Shown piece after piece: positions 7,569 through 15,661 of a stretch of 27,347 bases of DNA. The position numbers and the translations under genes were made by a program. Position 1 is the stretch's first letter. Every line of letters begins with the position of its first letter. The stretch is taken from contig JAUXHF010000001.1 of NCBI GenBank assembly GCA_030621685.1, positions 1-27,347 of the forward strand. Reading direction: 5' to 3'. The notes under the pieces are model-generated. The model was not told the origin of the DNA and ran no database searches. It saw nothing but the letters and a program-made list of their open reading frames with translations. This stretch comes from Spirochaetota bacterium (GTDB taxonomy: Bacteria > Spirochaetota > UBA12135 > COTS27).

Positions 7569-7814
7569 TTACTTTTCATCCCTTGAGTTTCTTTTTTTGA
7601 ATTTTTTCTCTTGATAATAAAGGCAATCCATGGCAGATTCTTTACGAACATGATAGATAGGCAGATTACGAGTCTTCATCTGAAAAGCTCGGCAAGCATA
7701 TCGATAGGGTTCTTGCCATGTTACAGAAAAATGAACACAGCGTCTACAATCAACAGGCCTAGCTACTTTATCTTTAGATTCTTCGCTACTCTTTGAAATT
7801 CTTGAAAATTCCAT
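7569..7814 (-). CDS. Small conserved four-cysteine protein (zinc-ribbon-like)
   Basis: An 81-residue soluble protein with four cysteines: CRRC at 23-26, then Cys41 in YACRAFQMKTR, then Cys64 in SAMDCLYYQEK. This matches a widespread small bacterial protein I know mainly from deltaproteobacteria and spirochaetes, with the pattern CRxCxHxxVTWxxxxPxxCRAxxxKSRxxPxxxVxxxSGxxCxxFxxK. It is sometimes labelled uracil-DNA glycosylase without good reason. The cysteines most likely bind one Zn2+. Function is unknown. It lies between the mechanosensitive channel gene and lspA, same strand. The start has no Shine-Dalgarno. Confidence 0.75.
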   Translation of the reverse strand: MEFSRISKSSEESKDKVARPVDCRRCVHFSVTWQEPYRYACRAFQMKTRNLPIYHVRKESAMDCLYYQEKKFKKRNSRDEK

Positions 7815-7821
7815 ACTTTAT

Positions 7822-7848
7822 TTTTCAGGCTTTTCAGGCTTTTCAGGC
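7822..7848. repeat. 9-bp tandem repeat, three exact copies
   Basis: TTTTCAGGC is repeated three times without change, just upstream of the Cys4 protein start codon on the minus strand. Exact copies suggest recent expansion by slippage. Confidence 0.75.
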
Positions 7849-7905
7849 TATCCGGTAATAAAACATTATTAATTTATTAGTTATTTTACTCCTTAAAAAG
7901 AAAAG

Positions 7906-7941
7906 CAAAAACAAAAACAGCTGCCAAAAAAATGGTAACTG
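7906..7941 (-). terminator. Probable terminator of the mechanosensitive channel gene
   Basis: On the minus strand an 8-bp stem with one mismatch and one G-U pair (plus coordinates 7918-7925 and 7934-7941) is followed by TTTTTGTTTTTG. It lies immediately after the channel stop codon at 7945. Confidence 0.5.
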
Positions 7942-7944
7942 TAT

Positions 7945-9237
7945 TCATTTGATTCTCTCTTGAGAAAAAGCGGCTTTAAAATCATGGCCGCTAGCCTCTT
8001 GAAAAATATTTAATGAGAAAATTTTAGCAGCAGCAATGAGGTTTTCAATGACTTCTGCTTGAATAGATTCATAATATCCCCAATCAGAGGTAGCCGTAAA
8101 GCAGTAAATCTCCATGCCAAGCCCCAAAGAAGTTGGCTGTAAGAGCCGCACCATTATGGTAAGGTCGTTACGGACCAGAGGATGCTGGCGCAAGTAATAC
8201 AAACAATATACTCGATAAAACCCTGCCGTAGTATAGCGAGAAAGGGTATTTTCACCTAGATCAAAAATTTTTTCTATAATCCTTCCCGGTTTTTTTTCTA
8301 CATTAGCTTTATTAGCAGTTGTTTTCGTTATATTTTCATCATAGACAAATTCGGGAAAGCTGTCTTCTGTGGCTTTTTTGAAATTCAAATCGTTTAGGTT
8401 ATAAAGATATTTTTTAATTTCTTCTTTACTTAAGAACCTGACGCTAGCCATATCTATGGCTAGGCGGCGTTTTATCCGGCGGGCTCCAAGCTCCTGCATG
8501 GTATGCCAATTTTTGAAAGATTTCGAAATAAGGCTGTAGGTAGGCAAGTAAATAACACTTTTATCCCAGTTTTGCACCTTTACCGTAGTAAGATTCACCT
8601 CCAAAACGCTGCCATCTACTCCCAGAGAAGAAATTTCTATCCAATCATTAATTTTCACCATTTTATTAGCGCTTAGTTGAATTCCGGCGACTAAACCTAA
8701 AATAGAATCTCGGAAAACAAGCAGAATGATCGCCGTAAGCGCGCCTAAGCTACTTACAATCGCCAAAAATTTTATATCCAAGAAAATAGAGATAATCAAA
8801 ATTATGCCTATCGAGTAAATAAACAACCTTAGCGCCTGACTCAAAGACTGTATCTGAATTTTCTTATCCTCGTCTAAGTTGGAAATGAAATTAGAAAGAA
8901 AATCTACAACACTGCTTATACTTATCATGAAAAATAAAGCAATGCAGGCGCTACCTATGCGCTCAATGAAACCCGGGGGAATAACCGTGAAAAAGTTCTT
9001 TGTAAAATAGAAAATAAGTGCTATTGGGAAAAGTGGCAAAAAGTTTAAATACGATTTCTTCAGAAGTGCATCATCCAAGTTACTTCTTGTTTTTTTAACA
9101 AATCGAATGATAACTGGGTTGATGAAGGAAATGATAATAAAAAAAATAAAGCCGGAAAGCAATAAAATCAAGACAAGCAGCCCTATATCTTTAGCACTGT
9201 TAGAAAGCCTGTTAATAAGTTCAAAAATGTTGTTCAT
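7945..9237 (-). CDS. MscS-family mechanosensitive channel, YbdG-like
   Basis: A 430-residue inner-membrane protein of the small mechanosensitive channel superfamily, which opens under membrane tension to release solutes on osmotic downshock. About five hydrophobic helices precede the pore-lining helix (SSLGALTAIILLVFRDSILGLVAG, about residues 163-186). Next come the MscS beta-domain signature (IKINDWIEI-like, VLEVNLTTVKVQNWDKSVIYLPTY) and the segment SKSFKNWHTMQELGARRIKR, which is characteristic of the YbdG group. The C-terminal cytoplasmic domain includes RPLV/RLLQP-type and FTATSDWGYYESIQAEV segments also seen in YbdG. The length fits YbdG (415). It heads the minus-strand cluster and is divergent from aceE across 400 bp. 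Confidence 0.9.
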   Translation of the reverse strand: MNNIFELINRLSNSAKDIGLLVLILLLSGFIFFIIISFINPVIIRFVKKTRSNLDDALLKKSYLNFLPLFPIALIFYFTKNFFTVIPPGFIERIGSACIALFFMISISSVVDFLSNFISNLDEDKKIQIQSLSQALRLFIYSIGIILIISIFLDIKFLAIVSSLGALTAIILLVFRDSILGLVAGIQLSANKMVKINDWIEISSLGVDGSVLEVNLTTVKVQNWDKSVIYLPTYSLISKSFKNWHTMQELGARRIKRRLAIDMASVRFLSKEEIKKYLYNLNDLNFKKATEDSFPEFVYDENITKTTANKANVEKKPGRIIEKIFDLGENTLSRYTTAGFYRVYCLYYLRQHPLVRNDLTIMVRLLQPTSLGLGMEIYCFTATSDWGYYESIQAEVIENLIAAAKIFSLNIFQEASGHDFKAAFSQERIK

Positions 9238-9639
9238 TTAAATGGGAAAGCCTCTATCTAAAAGCATGAAATTTGCTGTTAAACGCATAGTTGCATCTTT
9301 ATTTGTTACTCGTAATTTATAAATTGTAAAAGAAAACTTAGCTGAAGCATTTAAAAAATATGATATTTAACTTTCAAAGGGAAATCATCCCAAAAAATTC
9401 AGAATTTCTGAGACCCAAATTTTTAAGAAAAAAATGTTTTTAGGATAATAAACAAAAAAAATCTGCTAAAATTAATATAGGCTACTGCTTGAGCATCAAA
9501 ATTTTGCTTTATAAACAGCTTCTTTCTTTGACTAGGTAGAATTAACTGGTAGAATTAACTGGTAGAATTAACAGTAGAATTAGCAGCAGAAAAGCAGGAA
9601 ATAGCCCAAAACAGCAAGCCCAACAAGATATACATTGCC
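9238..9639. other. Divergent regulatory spacer between the channel gene and aceE
   Basis: About 400 bp, AT-rich, with no credible gene. It contains a 13-bp palindrome TCAGAATTTCTGA (9399-9411) and a 13-bp tandem repeat (9535-9572) close to the aceE start. It should contain the pdh operon promoter; no hexamer pair is good enough to name. A PdhR-type operator could lie here, but I cannot identify one. Confidence 0.5.
9535..9584. repeat. 13-bp tandem repeat in the aceE leader
   Basis: GGTAGAATTAACT is repeated at 9535, 9548 and 9561 (the third lacking its last base), followed by a degenerate fourth unit, AGTAGAATTAGC. It lies about 60-100 nt upstream of the aceE ATG, so copy number changes would alter leader length. 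Confidence 0.75.
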
Positions 9640-12321
9640 ATGCAAGATTTAGACCCCGAAGAAACTAGAGAATGGGAGCAATCCTTAGAAGAAGTTATCG
9701 CCGTAGATGGCAAAGAGCGTGCTAAGTTCTTAATGGATACGCTACAAACAAAATTCATGTTAGCGCCAGCTAGCAGGAGCGGCTCTGAATTTATAAACAG
9801 TGACTACCTTAATAGCATCTTGCCCGAAGAAGAGCCAGAATATCCTGGTAACCTTGATAGAGAACGGCGTATTTGCAGCCTAACACGCTGGAATGCCATG
9901 GCGATGGTCTTACGAGCAAATAAACGAAGCGATGGCATAGGCGGGCATATTGCCACCTATGCATCTTGTGCCTCTCTTTACGAAGTGGCGTACAACCATA
10001 TTTTCAAAGGTCCAAAAGATGATTTTTTAGGCGATGCCATATTTTTCCAAGGGCATGCCTCTCCCGGTATTTATGCTAGAGCTTTTTTAGAGGGTTTGCT
10101 AGAAGAAAAACAACTAGAAAACTTCCGTAGAGAGCTATCGAAAGGCGGCGGTCTTTCCTCGTATCCGCACCCAAGGCTGATGCCAGAATTCTGGCAGTTT
10201 CCTACCGTATCTATGGGATTAGGACCACTGATGGCTATTTATTTAGCTAGATTTAATAAATCGCTAGAACATCGGGGGCTAAAGAGCAATACGCTGGCTA
10301 AGGTTTTTGCCTACGTTGGCGATGGCGAAACAGACGAAGTAGAAACTCGGGGGGCGCTTTCTTTGGCTGTGCGCGGAGAACTTAATAATCTTATCTTTGT
10401 TATCAACTGTAACTTACAACGTTTAGATGGTCCTGTTCGTGGTAATGGGAAAATAATCCAAGAACTTGAAGGTGTTTTTAAAGGCGCTGGCTGGAATGTT
10501 ATCAAAGTTATTTGGGATAGCCGCTGGGACGTGCTATTCAAAAAAGACCGCTCTGGAAAATTGCTACGCTTAGTAGAAGAATCTTTAGACGGCGATTTTC
10601 AATTATTTAGCACTTTAAACGGCAGCGAGAGACGAAAGATCTTCTTCTCCAAATACCCTGAGGTTAAAGAACTTGTTTCAGATTTAAGTGACGAAGAATT
10701 AGAAAATCTTAACTTTGGCGGGCATGACGAGAAGAAAATTTACGCCGCCTACAAAAAAGCCCTAAACTACGGTAATAGCAGACCTACCGTTATTTTATTT
10801 AAAACTATTAAAGGCTTTGGTATGGGAAAAAGTGCTGAGGGAAGAAATATAGCACACCAAAAGAAAAATATGAGCCTTGATGCCCTGAAAGCCTTTAAAA
10901 AACGCTTTCATATCCCCATAGCCGATAAGGATCTTGCCGAAACTCCGTTTATCAAATTCCCGGCAGATAGCGAAGAAGCTCGTTACTTGTTAGATGTGCG
11001 AAAACGTCAGGGAGCTTTTCTGCCATATCGGAAAAAGGAATTAGAACGCATTCCCCTTCCCCAGGATGCCATGTATGCCAAAATATATCAAAACACAGAA
11101 AAGCGGAATATTTCTACGACTATGGCCTTTGTTCGTGTGCTTACCGGCCTCCTGCAGACTAAGGGCCTGGGTGAAAGAATTTTCGCCATTGTTCCTGATG
11201 AAAGCCGGACCTTTGGCATGGAAGCGCTGTTTCGGCCGCATGGCATTTACTCATCGAAGGGGCAGCTTTATGCACCAGTCGACAAGAACACCTTAGTACC
11301 CTATATAGAATCTAAGCAGGGCAAAATATTGCAAGAAGGCATTAACGAAGCTGGGGCGAGTTCAGAATTTATTGCCTCGGGAACAAGCTATTCTCATCAG
11401 GGGATGACAACGGTACCCTTTTATGTGTTTTACTCCATGTTTGGCTTTCAGCGTACCGGCGATCTGTTCTGGGCAGCCGCCGATATGCAAGTGCGCGGCT
11501 TCCTCATAGGCGGCACCGCCGGCAGAACTACCCTCAATGGCGAGGGGCTTCAGCATGAAGATGGACATTCTCATATCATCGCTGCTACCATTCCCAACTT
11601 AAGAGCCTACGACCCAGCCTACGCCTATGAGGTCATTGCCATCCTTAAACATGGCCTTCGGCGAATGTATGAAGAGGACAAAGACGAGTTTTACTACCTT
11701 ACCGTGTATAACGAAAACTATGAACAGCTACCTATGCCTAAAGACATAGCTCATCTTGAAGAGAAAATATGCAAAGGCATCTATTTGTTAAAAGATTATG
11801 GGAAAAACAAGGAAGCTGCTGGGCGAAAACCAATAAACATTCTTGCTTCGGGAATATCGCTAAACTTTGCCCTGCGTGCTGCAAAGCGCTTGTTCAAAGA
11901 GCATTCCGTTCTGCCTAGGGTCTGGTCTGTCACATCATTTAAAGCCCTGCGAGATGGCGCCGTAGCCACCCAGCGCCAAAATATGCTCAATCCCGATAAG
12001 CCCCCCCAGCTCTCCTTTTTCGAGGAGAGCATTGCCGCTTACAGTGGCCCTTTTGTTGGCGTCAGCGATTATATGCGGCTTTTCCCCGATATGATTAGCC
12101 CCTATATTAACAGTAAGCTGTTTTCCATCGGCACCGATGGCTTTGGCTGCTCTTCATCTCGGGAGGAACTGCGCGAACATTTCGAAATTAACGAGGATTT
12201 TATTATTGCTCAATCTCTGTACGCTCTTAGCCAAACCAGCGACTTCTCAAAGAAAGAAGCTGCTAAGGCCATAAAAAAAATGGGCATAAACATCAATAAA
12301 AAAAACCCGCTCAATACTTAA
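9640..12321 (+). CDS. aceE: Pyruvate dehydrogenase E1 component, homodimeric type
   Basis: AceE is the thiamine-diphosphate subunit that decarboxylates pyruvate and passes the acetyl group to the lipoyl arm of E2. The 893 residues match the single-chain E1 of proteobacteria (887 in E. coli). The ThDP/Mg2+ motif is GDGETDE at residues 227-233, ending in NCNLQRLDGPVRGNGKIIQE from Asn256. Other landmarks are SDGIGGHIATYASCASLYEV near residue 97, FFQGHASPGIYARAFLEG near 138, the second-domain VPDESRTFGME with the conserved Glu, and GTAGRTTLNGEGLQHEDGHS near residue 624. The C-terminal domain includes VWSVTSFKALRDGA and FSIGTDGFGCSSSREELR. The start ATG has no Shine-Dalgarno. It is first of three pdh genes. 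Confidence 0.97.
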   Translation: MQDLDPEETREWEQSLEEVIAVDGKERAKFLMDTLQTKFMLAPASRSGSEFINSDYLNSILPEEEPEYPGNLDRERRICSLTRWNAMAMVLRANKRSDGIGGHIATYASCASLYEVAYNHIFKGPKDDFLGDAIFFQGHASPGIYARAFLEGLLEEKQLENFRRELSKGGGLSSYPHPRLMPEFWQFPTVSMGLGPLMAIYLARFNKSLEHRGLKSNTLAKVFAYVGDGETDEVETRGALSLAVRGELNNLIFVINCNLQRLDGPVRGNGKIIQELEGVFKGAGWNVIKVIWDSRWDVLFKKDRSGKLLRLVEESLDGDFQLFSTLNGSERRKIFFSKYPEVKELVSDLSDEELENLNFGGHDEKKIYAAYKKALNYGNSRPTVILFKTIKGFGMGKSAEGRNIAHQKKNMSLDALKAFKKRFHIPIADKDLAETPFIKFPADSEEARYLLDVRKRQGAFLPYRKKELERIPLPQDAMYAKIYQNTEKRNISTTMAFVRVLTGLLQTKGLGERIFAIVPDESRTFGMEALFRPHGIYSSKGQLYAPVDKNTLVPYIESKQGKILQEGINEAGASSEFIASGTSYSHQGMTTVPFYVFYSMFGFQRTGDLFWAAADMQVRGFLIGGTAGRTTLNGEGLQHEDGHSHIIAATIPNLRAYDPAYAYEVIAILKHGLRRMYEEDKDEFYYLTVYNENYEQLPMPKDIAHLEEKICKGIYLLKDYGKNKEAAGRKPINILASGISLNFALRAAKRLFKEHSVLPRVWSVTSFKALRDGAVATQRQNMLNPDKPPQLSFFEESIAAYSGPFVGVSDYMRLFPDMISPYINSKLFSIGTDGFGCSSSREELREHFEINEDFIIAQSLYALSQTSDFSKKEAAKAIKKMGININKKNPLNT

Positions 12322-12412
12322 TATTTAACAGAAGTTATGCCGCTTATTCGCAAATACCCAAATGCATGTTACTACGCTGTTATATTCTTTTACTTTCAAG
12401 TAACTTAGGGCA

Positions 12413-12461
12413 GAAATTTAGGCAAAAATTTAGGCAAAAATAATTAGGCAAAAATAATTAA
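12413..12461. repeat. Nested 12- and 14-bp tandem duplications between aceE and aceF
   Basis: AAATTTAGGCAA occurs twice in succession, then TTAGGCAAAAATAA occurs twice. The units overlap, which suggests two successive slippage events. The region is non-coding. Confidence 0.65.
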
Positions 12462-12508
12462 CCGTAACAGCAAAAAATAACCACTACTAGATTACAAGCT
12501 TTTTAAAT

Positions 12509-13816
12509 ATGGATAAAACTATACTACTACCAGAGATAGGTGAAGGCATTGAAGGCGGAACTGTTATTTCCATCGTTGCCAGCCAATCACAAAAAGTGAC
12601 CGAGGGCGATACCCTCTTTGAACTTGAAACCGATAAGGCTGTTATACCCTTCCCTTCTCCGCATAGTGGCCTTGTTCAAAAGTATTTCATACAAGAAGGT
12701 GATGAAATAAAAATTGGAGCAAAAGTCGCTCTCATACAGGCTGATTCTGACGCTGCTGAAACAACTGCTACAGAAAAAGCTACTGAAACAACTGCTGCTA
12801 GCCCAAAGAACAAAAGCCATCAAGACTTTAGCAGTTTTGCTGATTTGCAGGGCAGCAAAGCAGAACCTACGCAAAAACCTACACAAGCTAGCGGAACTAT
12901 TACTCAAGCTAGCGGAGCTATTTCGCCGCAAACTAGAAAGTTAGCCAGAGAACTGGGCGTAGATATTCTTTCCGTGCAGGGCAGTGGTCGCGCCTCTCGT
13001 GTTAGCATGGGCGATTTGAAAAACCACATTAAGCTCTCGCTTTTGCAAGGCAATCCTCCTAAAGCGCAAGCGCTAAGCCCGCTCCCCGATTTTTCTGTGT
13101 TTGGCGAAACGGTTTCAGAAAAAGCCAGTAATATCCGAATGACCATTGCTAGAAAAATGCTAGCAGCATGGACCAGCATCCCACATATTCACCATAACTT
13201 TCATGTCGATATTCGAAAGATCTTAGAATGGAAGAAGCTTCATGATGCCTCGTTCAAAGAAAAGGGCAGCACCCTTTCGCCTAGCCCTTTTCTGATAAAA
13301 GCCCTAGCCCATTGTTTGCTGGAATTCCCTAGCTTCAATGCCTCCTTAGACATGGCTAACAAGAAAATACTGTATAAGAAATATTTTAATGTTGGCGTGG
13401 CTGTCGATACTCCTCGGGGGCTTGTTGTTCCGGTTATTTTTGCTGTAGATAGCCTAAATATTTTTCAGATTGGCAAAGAGCTTCGTGCCTTAGCAAGCAA
13501 AGCTAGAGATATAAAACTTATGCCTAAAGATATGCAAGGCTCTTGCATCACGCTTTCAAATTTGGGAGGCATTGCTGGCGAACATTTCACGCCAATCATC
13601 AACAGCCCCGAGGTCGCCATCTTAGGCGCTGCCCGAACCCTGCAAAGACCCGTTTTACAAGATGGCATCGTAAAAGAGATACCTTTTCTGCCCCTTACTT
13701 TAGGCTACGACCATAGGATTATCGATGGAGCTATGGCAGCACGTTTCATCAAACGTTTCTCTCAGCTCATCCAGCATCCGCAGCTACTACTTATGGGCGA
13801 AAGCATGCTTGATTAA
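12509..13816 (+). CDS. aceF: Dihydrolipoamide acetyltransferase, E2 of pyruvate dehydrogenase
   Basis: E2 forms the core of the complex and transfers the acetyl group from its lipoyl arm to CoA. It has one lipoyl domain (residues 1-76) with the lipoylated Lys43 in ETDKA. A low-complexity Ala/Thr/Lys linker (about 80-140) leads to the peripheral-subunit-binding domain (SPQTRKLARELGVDILSVQG, about 141-174) and the catalytic domain (about 205-435). The active site is DHRIIDGAMAARF with His402 and Asp406. With one lipoyl domain and 435 residues it is shorter than the three-lipoyl E. coli AceF. The linker holds two in-frame duplications: QASGTIT/QASGAIS (period 21 bp) and ETTATEKAT/ETTAAS (period 27 bp). 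Start has no Shine-Dalgarno. Confidence 0.96.
   Translation: MDKTILLPEIGEGIEGGTVISIVASQSQKVTEGDTLFELETDKAVIPFPSPHSGLVQKYFIQEGDEIKIGAKVALIQADSDAAETTATEKATETTAASPKNKSHQDFSSFADLQGSKAEPTQKPTQASGTITQASGAISPQTRKLARELGVDILSVQGSGRASRVSMGDLKNHIKLSLLQGNPPKAQALSPLPDFSVFGETVSEKASNIRMTIARKMLAAWTSIPHIHHNFHVDIRKILEWKKLHDASFKEKGSTLSPSPFLIKALAHCLLEFPSFNASLDMANKKILYKKYFNVGVAVDTPRGLVVPVIFAVDSLNIFQIGKELRALASKARDIKLMPKDMQGSCITLSNLGGIAGEHFTPIINSPEVAILGAARTLQRPVLQDGIVKEIPFLPLTLGYDHRIIDGAMAARFIKRFSQLIQHPQLLLMGESMLD
12755..12796. repeat. In-frame 27-bp duplication in the aceF linker
   Basis: CTGAAACAACTGCT recurs with period 27, adding nine residues (ETTATEKAT) to the flexible linker. The reading frame is kept. Confidence 0.65.
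12884..12925. repeat. In-frame 21-bp duplication in the aceF linker
   Basis: CAAGCTAGCGG recurs at 12884 and 12905. It encodes two heptads, QASGTIT and QASGAIS, just before the subunit-binding domain. Confidence 0.7.
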
Positions 13817-13820
13817 AAAC

Positions 13821-13877
13821 ATAAACGAAAAACTAAACTCTATTTACTAAAAAATAAACGAAAAACTAAACTCTATT
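13821..13877. repeat. 33-bp tandem duplication between aceF and lpd
   Basis: A 24-bp block beginning ATAAACGAAAAACTAAACTC is present at 13821-13844 and again at 13854-13877, identical over its length. This indicates a fairly recent duplication. It begins five bases after the aceF stop. Confidence 0.75.
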
Positions 13878-13930
13878 AAAAAGCAGCTAAAAGCCAGCTT
13901 AGAGTTATAGCCTTATGGATACCTGTTATT

Positions 13931-15352
13931 ATGATAAAAGAATGTGAACTTGTAGTTATTGGCGCCGGTCCTGGTGGCTACACGGCTGCTTTTTACGCCG
14001 CCGATCTTGGAATTTCTACCTTGCTTGTTGAACGTTACGATAGCCTTGGCGGTGTCTGTTTAAATGTAGGCTGCATCCCTTCAAAAATGCTGCTTCATAG
14101 CGCTGCTTTGAAAGAGGAAGCCGAAGAAGCAGCCGCTTATGGACTGAACTTTTCTAAAGCTCAGCTCGATTTGAAAAAACTGGTCGCTCATAAAAAGAAA
14201 ATAATTGACAAATTAAGCTCTGGCGTACGCCAGCTCTCTCGTGCTAGGAAAGTTGATATTGTTCGTGGTAAGGCCAGTTTCAGCGATGCTAATAATCTTA
14301 TCGTAAAAGATGGCAAAGAAGAACATAGAATAGTTTTTCAAACAGCCATTATTGCTGCCGGCTCAAGGCCTATTTTCCCTAGCAGTATGGGCAAGAAAAG
14401 CGAAAGAATCATGAGCAGCACGGGGGCGCTTAACCTAAAAAACATTCCCAAGAAAATGCTTATCATAGGCGGGGGAATTATCGGCTTGGAGCTAGGCTTT
14501 GTTTATGCCCAGTTTGGCTCGAAAATAAGCGTAGTGGAGGCCCTAGACAAACTTGCTCCGGGCGTCGATAGAGATATCTTCAATCCGCTTTATAAAAAAA
14601 TAAAAAAACTCTTTGCAGAAATAAAGCTCAATACGGTTATTGAAAATCTAGAAGAAGAGGCTAGCATGGTAAAGGCCACTATGCGCCCTGTGGGCAATAA
14701 AGATGCCTCTCCAGAAACTCTTGAATTTGACAAGGTATTAGTTTGCATAGGCCGAAGGCCGAATAGCGACTTGCTAGCTGTTGAAAAAACAGGCCTGGCC
14801 TTAGACGAAAAAAACCATATCATAGTAGATGGTCAAATGCGAAGTTCGGTAGCTAACATTTTCGCCATCGGCGATATTGTAGGCCAGCCTATGCTAGCAC
14901 ATAAGGCCAGCAAAGAAGCACGTGTTGCCGTAGATGCCATAAAGGGCAAACGTAGCCTATACGATGTTCGTGCCATGCCCAATGTCATCTATACCGACCC
15001 CGAGCTTGCTTGGACGGGCTTAAGTGAAGATGAGGCCAAAGCACAAAGCATTGATTATAAAAAAGCTATTTTCCCATGGGCAGCATCTGGTCGTGCTACG
15101 GCCATTAGCCGTAATGACGGCCTTACAAAAATCATCTACGATGCTAAAACTGAACGAATTTTAGGCGTGGGTATTTGTGGGAAAAATGCCGGCGAGCTTA
15201 TTGCCGAAGCCGTACTCGCCATTGAGATGGGCGCCGTGGTTGAAGACATCTCTGAAACTGTTCATGCCCATCCTACGCTTTCAGAAACATTTTTTGAAGC
15301 CGCCGAAGCTGCTCATAACCTTTCTACTCACTACTACACTAAACGCCGCTAG
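13931..15352 (+). CDS. lpdA: Dihydrolipoamide dehydrogenase, E3
   Basis: E3 re-oxidises dihydrolipoamide on E2 with FAD and NAD+. The 473-residue length is standard. Landmarks are FAD site GAGPGGYTAAF (residues 11-21), the redox disulfide Cys43-Cys48 in GGVCLNVGCIPSK, NAD site IGGGIIGLELGFVYAQFGS ending in VVE (acidic, favouring NAD over NADP), FAIGDIVGQPMLAHKASKE for FAD, and the C-terminal HAHPTLSE with the catalytic His447 and Glu452. It is third in the pdh cluster, 114 nt after aceF. The last roughly 170 bp are duplicated just downstream as a decayed copy; the first copy keeps the frame and is the functional 3' end. Confidence 0.96.
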   Translation: MIKECELVVIGAGPGGYTAAFYAADLGISTLLVERYDSLGGVCLNVGCIPSKMLLHSAALKEEAEEAAAYGLNFSKAQLDLKKLVAHKKKIIDKLSSGVRQLSRARKVDIVRGKASFSDANNLIVKDGKEEHRIVFQTAIIAAGSRPIFPSSMGKKSERIMSSTGALNLKNIPKKMLIIGGGIIGLELGFVYAQFGSKISVVEALDKLAPGVDRDIFNPLYKKIKKLFAEIKLNTVIENLEEEASMVKATMRPVGNKDASPETLEFDKVLVCIGRRPNSDLLAVEKTGLALDEKNHIIVDGQMRSSVANIFAIGDIVGQPMLAHKASKEARVAVDAIKGKRSLYDVRAMPNVIYTDPELAWTGLSEDEAKAQSIDYKKAIFPWAASGRATAISRNDGLTKIIYDAKTERILGVGICGKNAGELIAEAVLAIEMGAVVEDISETVHAHPTLSETFFEAAEAAHNLSTHYYTKRR

Positions 15353-15540
15353 AATTTGTGGGAAAAATTTGTGGGAAAAATATACCGGCGAGCTTATTGC
15401 CCAGGCCGTACTCGCCATTGAGATGGGCGGCTGTGGTTGAAGACATCTTTGAAACTGTCCATGCCCATCCTACGCTTTCAGAAACTTCTTTTTAAGGCCG
15501 CCGGGAAGCTGCTCATAACCTTTCTACGCTACACTACCAA
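15353..15540 (+). pseudogene. Decayed tandem copy of the lpd 3' end
   Basis: Sequence from about 15367 to 15530 repeats the lpd coding end at 15173-15330. It opens with the same ATTTGTGGGAAAAAT and holds recognisable GGCGAGCTTATTGCC, GAAACTGT, CATGCCCATCCTACG and GCTGCTCATAACCTTTCTAC segments. The offset grows from 194 to 200 nt, so the copy has gained net insertions that destroy the reading frame, with several substitutions. A further 13-bp duplication (ATTTGTGGGAAAA) sits at its start. It is not expected to encode protein. Confidence 0.85.
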
Positions 15541-15655
15541 TAGCTACGTGCTAGCTTCATCTAACAGATATTCACGAACTCTAGCTGCTGCCGCACCAAA
15601 CACCAAAGGGTTTTTTTAGCAAGGCTTTTTTTCGAACATGTTACTGCTACGCTGC
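15541..15655 (-). pseudogene. Decayed tandem copy of the mutY 3' end
   Basis: On the minus strand this repeats the last roughly 30 codons of mutY. CTACGTGCTAGCTT at 15544 matches 15662 (offset 118), and TTCGAACAT ending at 15639 matches the one ending at 15750 (offset 111). A net 7-nt insertion near the CCAAACACCAAAGGG segment breaks the frame. Together with the lpd copy it accounts for the whole 309-bp spacer between lpd and mutY. Confidence 0.83.
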
Positions 15656-15661
15656 CCATAG

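Noticed and set aside
9399..9411. TCAGAATTTCTGA palindrome upstream of aceE as a LexA or PdhR operator
   Set aside because: It matches neither the LexA CTGT-N8-ACAG pattern nor a PdhR box, and a 13-bp palindrome in AT-rich sequence can arise by chance.
9640..15352. The pdh cluster as a 2-oxoglutarate or branched-chain dehydrogenase
   Set aside because: E1 is the single-chain AceE type with GDGETDE and NCNLQRLDGPV, which is specific to pyruvate dehydrogenase.
15177..15619. Open frames of 87 and 60 codons after lpd
   Set aside because: They are alternative frames running through the lpd end and its decayed copy; no independent gene is supported.
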